A stretch of 38,469 nucleotides of DNA from JBGTFE01 sp036403235. GTDB lineage: Bacteria > Acidobacteriota > Blastocatellia > Pyrinomonadales > Pyrinomonadaceae. The stretch covers positions 1-38,469 of the forward strand of contig DASWRI010000059.1 in the NCBI GenBank assembly GCA_036403235.1, in the 5' to 3' direction. The notes below the pieces were generated by a model that had not been told where the DNA came from, did no database searches, and worked only from the letters and a program-made list of their open reading frames with translations. The position numbers and the translations under genes are program-made. Below, piece by piece: positions 33,418-38,469 of the stretch (its first letter is position 1; each line of letters starts with the position of its first letter).

Positions 33418-34419
33418 ATGCGATACATCAAAAATCCGCCGAATCCTTACGATAAATATTCAGCCGAATATGTGGGCGAGCCGCCGACGGCGAGGCTCGA
33501 AATTTTTGAAGAAACCGCGACGCGCAAAATCATCACGAAAAACAACTCGCCCGACGTCGGTTTCGAGTTTTCGGTCAACTGCTATCGCGGCTGCATACAC
33601 GGCTGCACATATTGTTTCGCCCGGCCTTATCACGAATTTCTGGGCTACGGCGCGGGCACTGATTTTGAGACAAAAATCATCGCAAAAATTAATGCGCCGC
33701 GTCTTTTGAGAGAAGAATTGAAGCGTTCGAGGCGGAAAATCGACAGTTTAAGTTTTTCTTTTACGACCGACCCGTATGTGCCGATTGAAGCGAATTACGA
33801 GCTGACCAGAAAATGTCTGGAAGTTTGCCGCGATTTTCGCATTCCGGTCGGAATTGTCACGAAATCTCCGCTGATAACGCGCGACATCGACGTTTTATCA
33901 AACATGCGCGCCACGGTTTTTTTCTCGATTCCTTTTTTGACGACCGAAAAATCGAAGCCTTTCGAGCCGTATGTGCCCGTTCCCGACGCACGTTTTCGCG
34001 CGATGCGAACTTTGGCCGAAAACAAAATCAACGTCGGGATTGCCATCGCGCCGATTATTCCTTCTTACAACGAATCGGACATTCCGGCGCTTCTGGAAAA
34101 AGCCAGGGAACACGGAGCGACGCGCGCTTTTATGACAATGCTCAGGCTGCCGACCGAATCTCTGCGCGAGTTTTTCGTCTCGCGTCTGGAAGAACGCCTT
34201 CCGACAAAAAAAGACAAAATTCTTCATCAAATCCAGCGCGAGCGCGGCGGAAAATTAAATTCGAGCGAATTCGGCAGTCGTATGAGCGGCAAAACCGAGC
34301 AGTGGCAGATGGCCGTGAAAATGTTCGATTTGCATTTCAAACGCCTCGGATTCAAGAAATTCGAAGCGCGGGAGATTGCGGAAGAAAACGCCGAACCGAT
34401 TCAGCAGAAATTATTTTAA
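33418..34419 (+). CDS. PA0069-family radical SAM protein
   Basis: A 333-aa radical SAM enzyme. The [4Fe-4S] cluster motif is C59-x3-C63-x2-C66 in YRGCIHGCTYCFARPYHEFL, followed by SFSFTTDPYVPIEANYELTR. This arrangement matches the PA0069 (SplB-like) group, whose substrates are not firmly known; relation to DNA-lesion repair enzymes is only by sequence. It lacks the C-terminal features of true spore photoproduct lyase. ATG 33418 has no Shine-Dalgarno. Repeat hairpins lie on both sides. Confidence 0.9.
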   Translation: MRYIKNPPNPYDKYSAEYVGEPPTARLEIFEETATRKIITKNNSPDVGFEFSVNCYRGCIHGCTYCFARPYHEFLGYGAGTDFETKIIAKINAPRLLREELKRSRRKIDSLSFSFTTDPYVPIEANYELTRKCLEVCRDFRIPVGIVTKSPLITRDIDVLSNMRATVFFSIPFLTTEKSKPFEPYVPVPDARFRAMRTLAENKINVGIAIAPIIPSYNESDIPALLEKAREHGATRAFMTMLRLPTESLREFFVSRLEERLPTKKDKILHQIQRERGGKLNSSEFGSRMSGKTEQWQMAVKMFDLHFKRLGFKKFEAREIAEENAEPIQQKLF

Positions 34420-34428
34420 GAATTTTTC

Positions 34429-34499
34429 ACCACAGAGATACAGAGGCACAGAGATTTTAATTGTTTTTTCTTTTCTCTGTGTCTCCGTGTCTCTGTGGT
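34429..34499. repeat. Octamer repeat hairpin (CACAGAGA family)
   Basis: ACCACAGAGATACAGAGG continuing to 34454 is complementary to 34474-34499 at 23 of 26 positions, and two of the three exceptions are G-U pairable in RNA. Units keep an 8-base phase (CACAGAGA, TACAGAGG, CACAGAGA). It lies between the radical SAM and TPR genes. Confidence 0.88.
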
Positions 34500-34534
34500 T
34501 CAGTTTTTCTCCAAAATTCGGTATCTTGAAATTT

Positions 34535-34852
34535 ATGCAAAACAGAATCGAAGTTTTCAAACAGATGCTCGAAGCCGACCCGTCAAATTCGATGGTTTTG
34601 TTCGGTCTGGCGAATGAATATCAAAAAATCTCGGACTGGCGAAACGCGATTGAAACGCTCGAAAATTATCTCGCCAAGTCGGACGACGAAGGCGCGGCTT
34701 ACGGAATGCTTGCAAAAGCTTACGAGCAAGTTGGCGACAGGGAAAAGGCGCGGGAAATTTACGAAAAGGGAATCGAGGTATCAATGGCTCACGGTCATCC
34801 ATCGATGGCGCAGGAATACCGGATGACGCTCGATTTGGATTACGCGGATTAG
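34535..34852 (+). CDS. Small TPR protein
   Basis: A 105-aa protein with about two and a half tetratricopeptide repeats: VLFGLANEYQKISDWRNAIE then TLENYL, and AYGMLAKAYEQVGDREKARE then IYEKGI. It would be a helical protein-protein adaptor with no catalytic motif. ATG 34535 is the only sensible start; the in-frame extension to 34376 would run through the radical SAM end and the repeat hairpin. No Shine-Dalgarno is visible. Confidence 0.75.
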   Translation: MQNRIEVFKQMLEADPSNSMVLFGLANEYQKISDWRNAIETLENYLAKSDDEGAAYGMLAKAYEQVGDREKAREIYEKGIEVSMAHGHPSMAQEYRMTLDLDYAD

Positions 34853-34887
34853 TTGGAATGCTCGCAAATTGCCCGCGTCTCGCAAGT

Positions 34888-34914
34888 TTGGTATTTTATA
34901 ACTTTGTCTATAAT
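34888..34914 (+). promoter_or_regulatory. Candidate promoter of the fused 2-oxoacid dehydrogenase E1 gene
   Basis: A consensus TATAAT (34909-34914) lies 32 bases before ATG 34946. TTGGTA (34888-34893) is a weak -35 at 15-base spacing. The -10 is convincing, the -35 is not. Confidence 0.45.
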
Positions 34915-34945
34915 CAAAAATCGTTATCAAACAGGAATTATTAAA

Positions 34946-37273
34946 ATGGCAACAGCAGCAAAAAAAGCCGGAACGGCGAAAACCAATAACAAAAGCAATA
35001 ATAAAAAGACGCCGAAGAAAAAAGCGGAAAGCGTGAAGGCCTCGACGGCGAAAACGATTGAGAAAAAGCCGATGACCGTCGGCGACGGAATGCTCGACCA
35101 CACGACCGTCCAGAAAACCGCCAAAGCAATCAAATCGGAAGCGCCGAAAAAAGCGGCGAAGAAAAGCGGCAAGACGGAAAAATATCACGGTCTCGACGAA
35201 AAAACGCTTTTGGAAATGTATCGCACGATGTATATATCGAGGCGCGTCGACGATAAGGAAATCCAGCTCAAAGCGCTCAACAAAATCTTTTTCCAGATTT
35301 CGGGCGCGGGACACGAGGCCATTCTGGTGGCGGCCGGTTTAACGATGAAGGCGGGTTACGATTGGTTTTACCCGTATTATCGCGACCGCGCGCTGCTGCT
35401 CCAATTGGGAATGACGCCGCTTGAAATGTTTTATTCGGCGGTCGGCGCGGAAATCGACCCGAATTCGCACGGTCGCCAGATGCCTTCGCACTGGGGAAGC
35501 GTAAAATTAAACGTCCCGTCGCAGTCGAGCCCGACCGGAACGCAGGCTTTGCAGGCCGTCGGCGCGGCTGAAGCAAGTTATCGCGCGTCGCTCGTCGAAG
35601 AATTAAAGGAAAAAGTTACGGGCTTTAAAGGCGACGAAGTCGTCTATATGTCGGTCGGCGACGGAACGACGAGCGAAGGCGAAGTCTGGGAAGCTTTGAA
35701 TACGGCCTGCAACTTAAAACTGCCCGTCATTTTTCTGGTCGAAGACAACGGTTATGCCATCAGCGTTCCGGTCGAAGTCGGTGTCGCGGGCGGCGATATC
35801 TCAAAGCTGGTTTCCGGTTTCCCGAATCTTTACATCCAAAAATGCGACGGAACCGACCCGCTCGAAAGTTATGAAACTTTCAAACGCGCGGTCGAATACT
35901 GCCGCGAGCGACGAGGCCCGGCATTTGTTCACGCCAAAGTCGTCCGTCCATATTCGCACAGTTTGTCCGACGACGAAAAATTGTATCGCCCCGAAGAAGA
36001 GCGCCAGCGTGATGCGGAAATCGACCCGATAAAGACTTTCGGCGAATTTTTGATGACTGAAAGCATCGCTTCTTCGGAAGCTTTGGAAAATTTGCGCAAA
36101 GCGGTCGACGCGGAAATCAACGAAGCGGCCGACATCGCCATTCAAACGCCGCAGCCCGCGCCCGAGACGGCTTTCCGAAACATTTATTCGCCCGACGTCG
36201 ACCCGACTTCAAAGGACTTCGATACCGAGGACGGCGCGGAATTGTCCGGCAACGCGGGAACGATGGTCGATTTAATCAATCGATGCATGCACGAGGAAAT
36301 GGAGCGCGATATGTCGATAATCGTTTTCGGCGAAGACGTTGCCGACTGCTCGAAGGAAGAATATCTCGAACAGGTCAAAGGCAAAGGCGGCGTTTTCAAA
36401 GTGACGGCGAACCTGCAAAGAAAATTCGGCTCGGCGCGCGTTTTCAATTCGCCTCTGGCGGAAGCAAACATCGTCGGCCGCGCCATCGGAATGGCGACGC
36501 GCGGTCTCAAGCCGGTCGTCGAAATTCAATTTTTCGATTACATTTTCCCGGCTTATCACCAAATCAGAAACGAGCTCGCGCTGATGCGCTGGCGCTCGGA
36601 CGGCGATTGGAAATGCCCGCTCGTAATGCGCGTTCCGGTCGGCGGATATTTGAAGGGCGGCGCGATTTATCACTCGCAGTCGGGAACGACGCTTTTCTCG
36701 CACATTCCCGGTTTGCGCATCGCATATCCTTCAAACGCGCTCGACGCGAACGGTTTACTGCGAACCGCGATTCGCTGCGACGACCCGGTTTTATTTTTGG
36801 AACACAAACATCTCTACCGGCAGATTTACAACAAATCGCAGTATCCTTCGGCGGAATTTTTGATTCCGTTCGGCAAGGCGAAAACGGTAAAAGAAGGTAC
36901 GGACGTGACGATTATCACTTACGGCGCACTCGTCCAGCGCTCGTTTGAGGCGGCGAAAAGACTGGATAAAGAAGGAATTTCGGTCGAATTAATTGATTTG
37001 CGCTCGCTCGCGCCATACGATTGGGAAGCGATTGCCGATTCGGTCAGGAAAACTTCGCGCGTCATCGTCGCTCACGAAGATTCGCTTTCCTTCGGCTACG
37101 GCGCGGAAATCGCGGCGCGGATTTCGGACGAATTGTTCGAGTATCTCGACGCTCCCGTTCGCCGCGTCGCCGCAACCGACACATTCGTCGCCTACGCGCC
37201 GCAAGTCGAAGATTTTATTCTTCCGCAAATCGAAGACGTCGAAAAAGCGGTGCAGGAATTGATGAAATATTAA
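34946..37273 (+). CDS. Fused alpha/beta 2-oxoacid dehydrogenase E1 (pyruvate/branched-chain type)
   Basis: A 775-aa thiamine-diphosphate enzyme that decarboxylates a 2-oxoacid and loads the acyl group on lipoyl-E2. The alpha part (about 80-430) has a ThDP motif GDGTTSEGE (238-246) with N268 in EDNGYAIS. The beta part (about 440-775) has FGEDVADC, FNSPLAEANIVGRAIGMATR and HEDSLSFGYGAEIAARISDE. In most bacteria the two parts are separate genes. A Lys/Ala/Thr-rich, low-complexity tail (about 1-75, MATAAKKAGTAKTNNKSNNK) precedes the catalytic domain. ATG 34946 is chosen, with AGGA about 10 bases upstream; the open frame to 34853 extends upstream but would contain the promoter. No E2 or E3 gene is adjacent. 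Pyruvate versus branched-chain specificity is not decided. Confidence 0.93.
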   Translation: MATAAKKAGTAKTNNKSNNKKTPKKKAESVKASTAKTIEKKPMTVGDGMLDHTTVQKTAKAIKSEAPKKAAKKSGKTEKYHGLDEKTLLEMYRTMYISRRVDDKEIQLKALNKIFFQISGAGHEAILVAAGLTMKAGYDWFYPYYRDRALLLQLGMTPLEMFYSAVGAEIDPNSHGRQMPSHWGSVKLNVPSQSSPTGTQALQAVGAAEASYRASLVEELKEKVTGFKGDEVVYMSVGDGTTSEGEVWEALNTACNLKLPVIFLVEDNGYAISVPVEVGVAGGDISKLVSGFPNLYIQKCDGTDPLESYETFKRAVEYCRERRGPAFVHAKVVRPYSHSLSDDEKLYRPEEERQRDAEIDPIKTFGEFLMTESIASSEALENLRKAVDAEINEAADIAIQTPQPAPETAFRNIYSPDVDPTSKDFDTEDGAELSGNAGTMVDLINRCMHEEMERDMSIIVFGEDVADCSKEEYLEQVKGKGGVFKVTANLQRKFGSARVFNSPLAEANIVGRAIGMATRGLKPVVEIQFFDYIFPAYHQIRNELALMRWRSDGDWKCPLVMRVPVGGYLKGGAIYHSQSGTTLFSHIPGLRIAYPSNALDANGLLRTAIRCDDPVLFLEHKHLYRQIYNKSQYPSAEFLIPFGKAKTVKEGTDVTIITYGALVQRSFEAAKRLDKEGISVELIDLRSLAPYDWEAIADSVRKTSRVIVAHEDSLSFGYGAEIAARISDELFEYLDAPVRRVAATDTFVAYAPQVEDFILPQIEDVEKAVQELMKY

Positions 37274-37283
37274 TTTTACTGCG

Positions 37284-37333
37284 AACTGAAAGCCGAAAAC
37301 TGTAGGAATTCTTTCAATTTTCGGCTTTCAGTT
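37284..37333. repeat. 16-bp perfect heptamer hairpin between convergent genes
   Basis: AACTGAAAGCCGAAAA (37284-37299) is exactly complementary to 37318-37333 around an 18-base loop. Units keep a 7-base phase (ACTGAAA, GCCGAAA). The right arm lies inside the end of the minus-strand AlkZ-related gene and encodes its last residues (LKAEN). It could terminate both convergent transcripts. Confidence 0.88.
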
Positions 37334-38117
37334 TATAAATTCCGGTCGCCAATCTTTCCGCAAAGCCTTCCGCTACCAAAGCGTGATTCGCTTTTCCGGC
37401 TTCCCATCGCCAGAAGCCGAACGCTTTGGCAAATTCTCCGAGCGCGGTCGTGCCGCATATTTTCAAAAAGTTGCGCGCCGTCTCTTTGACGGCTTCCTCG
37501 CGCGACACTTTTTTCGCCAGCTCCTTCGGGAAACGTGCTTCGGCTAACGTCCAGATGTATGTAAACTTTGGTTGATAAAGCACTTCCTGCGGCACGACCT
37601 TCATACATTTTTGCAGCTCGTCGAGCGCTTTCGTCAGTTTTGCGCGGTTCTCGATTTTCGTTTCCGCGCGCAAATCCGAAGTCGCCATTTCCCATTCTTT
37701 GCGCAAAACTTTTAAGATTTTGTTTGCTTCTTCGGATAACTTTGCCTTTTCCTCTTTTTTCGGAACGCCCCAAATCGCGTTGAAAAACGGAACAAGTCGC
37801 GGCGCGACGAACATCGAGCGACCTTTGCAGAGCTTTGCATAATAAATTTTTCCGCGCATCATCACTTCATCTTTGAGCGTCCAGGCGAGACTCATTTCGT
37901 AATCTTTCTGGACGTTTTTCGGCGAAAACGCGTCGCGACGGCCGCAGACGGCGATATAAACGCTCGGCAAGTTCGTGCGCGCGTCGGTCAGCACCAAGCA
38001 AAAGCCCAAATCTTCGACCATCTGCTCGACCTCGACAGCAGTTTCGATTTTCAAAGTTTCCTCGCGTCGCCATTTTTTATCGCGGAAATTTTCGGTTTCT
38101 TCAAACGAAATTTGCAT
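37314..38117 (-). CDS. AlkZ-related winged-helix protein
   Basis: A 267-aa protein resembling the AlkZ-related group, distant relatives of the HTH_42 DNA glycosylases. Features supporting this are the N-terminal VEDLGFCLVLTDARTNLPSV segment, SLAWTLKDEVMMRGKIYYAK, then LCKGRSMFVAPRLVPFF, and a helical C-terminal half with LTKALDELQKCMKVVP. The QxQ catalytic motif of true AlkZ is not seen, so glycosylase activity is not claimed. The assignment is by remembered pattern, so moderate. The C-terminal codons fall in a repeat hairpin. ATG 38117 has no clear Shine-Dalgarno. Confidence 0.65.
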   Translation of the reverse strand: MQISFEETENFRDKKWRREETLKIETAVEVEQMVEDLGFCLVLTDARTNLPSVYIAVCGRRDAFSPKNVQKDYEMSLAWTLKDEVMMRGKIYYAKLCKGRSMFVAPRLVPFFNAIWGVPKKEEKAKLSEEANKILKVLRKEWEMATSDLRAETKIENRAKLTKALDELQKCMKVVPQEVLYQPKFTYIWTLAEARFPKELAKKVSREEAVKETARNFLKICGTTALGEFAKAFGFWRWEAGKANHALVAEGFAERLATGIYKLKAEN

Positions 38118-38130
38118 AAGAAAATTTAAT

Positions 38131-38148
38131 CACAGATGGCACAGATTC
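38131..38148. repeat. Nonamer repeat CACAGATGG/CACAGATTC
   Basis: Two 9-base-phased units lie just upstream of the AlkZ-related gene. No inverted partner was found close by. Confidence 0.6.
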
Positions 38149-38172
38149 GCACGTATGAAAAGAATAAAATAG

Positions 38173-38203
38173 AAAAAAGAGACGAAATTTTCGTCTCTTT
38201 TTT
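38173..38203 (-). terminator. Bidirectional terminator after the glycine-zipper gene
   Basis: AAAAAAGAGACGAA (38173-38186) pairs with 38190-38203 in a near-perfect palindrome with a tiny loop and A-run/T-run flanks. It lies 28 bases past the stop of the glycine-zipper gene. Confidence 0.85.
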
Positions 38204-38230
38204 CGCGCCCCTTGTTCGTTGTCTGTGAAC

Positions 38231-38469
38231 TTATCTGTTTGGCGAAGATGCTTCGACCGTGACGGAAGAGCCTTGCTTGAGTTCAAGTTCTTCTTTTCCG
38301 GTTAAAATGACCGAGCCTGCGCCCGCGCCGCCGCCGATGATGGCACCGATTGCCGCGCCTTTTCCGCCGCCCGCAATCGCGCCGATGATGGCGCCGAGAC
38401 CAGCGCCGATGCCGCCGCGTTTGACGGTTTCTTTTGTCTGGCTGTCGCCTTTGGCTTCGCCTTCAGTGC
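38231..38469 (-). CDS. Glycine-zipper domain protein (partial, 5' end off window)
   Basis: The last 78 codons of a gene that enters from the right edge. The sequence has alternating small residues typical of glycine zippers: GIGAGLGAIIGAIAGGGKGA then AIGAIIGGGAGAG, followed by SVILTGKEELELKQGSSVTV and a stop at 38231. Such segments insert in membranes and are found in lipoproteins and YMGG-type outer-membrane proteins of unknown role. The N-terminus, including any signal peptide, is outside the window. The stop is followed by a strong terminator. Confidence 0.75.
   Translation of the reverse strand, partial: TEGEAKGDSQTKETVKRGGIGAGLGAIIGAIAGGGKGAAIGAIIGGGAGAGSVILTGKEELELKQGSSVTVEASSPNR

Noticed and set aside
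34853..34945. Extended N-terminus of the fused E1 (frame open to 34853)
   Set aside because: This stretch holds the likely promoter (TATAAT 34909-34914), and the Lys-rich tail starts naturally at ATG 34946.
38265..38280. CTTGAGTTCAAG as a second HAIR operator
   Set aside because: It lies inside the glycine-zipper coding sequence and lacks the 7-base centre of a HAIR site.

Overview
This window looks like a chromosomal segment of a Gram-negative, aerobic heterotroph, most likely an Acidobacteriota of the Blastocatellia/Pyrinomonadaceae type. That is an inference. It rests on a giant carboxypeptidase-regulatory-domain TonB-type receptor, an HspR-controlled dnaK operon, a Kgd-type fused 2-oxoglutarate dehydrogenase, a fused alpha/beta 2-oxoacid dehydrogenase E1, and AT-rich gaps packed with heptamer repeats between moderately GC-rich genes. 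No rRNA, tRNA, prophage, insertion sequence or CRISPR array was seen.

Layout. Positions 1-1283 (minus): an ECF sigma factor, a membrane-anchored partner running off the left edge, and a sigma-type promoter in front. 1476-2948 (plus): a metallophosphoesterase and pgsA. 3055-8125 (plus): a heat-shock operon with a strong promoter and an HspR-like operator, then dnaK, dnaJ, a polytopic GT-C-like membrane protein and hspR. 8237-17354 (plus): a TonB-type receptor, a TPR+PATAN protein, smc and a small secreted protein. 17657-22897 (minus): a secreted multidomain alpha-amylase, a CapA-like lipoprotein and an unknown membrane protein. 22979-31393 (minus): kgd, a small membrane protein, a secreted LEA14-like protein, a truncated CheA-like kinase, nusB, ribH and a UPF0104/LPG-synthase-like flippase. 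31478-37273 (plus): acyl-CoA dehydrogenase, GNAT acetyltransferase, PA0069-family radical SAM protein, TPR protein and fused E1. 37314-38469 (minus): an AlkZ-related protein and the end of a glycine-zipper protein.

Functional themes. HspR, encoded last in the dnaK operon, probably represses the promoter at 3055-3084 and so closes a feedback loop. Kgd, the fused E1 and the acyl-CoA dehydrogenase point to oxidative catabolism of 2-oxoacids and acyl-CoAs. The amylase and the TonB-type receptor point to polymer use and outer-membrane uptake.

The most unusual signal is not a gene family. It is a set of short tandem repeats with 7-, 8- or 9-base periods that fill many intergenic gaps, usually as inverted pairs able to form long hairpins. 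Some run into coding sequence: one 63-bp block (nine heptamers of two different families) sits in frame inside the smc hinge, and others supply the first or last codons of neighbouring genes.
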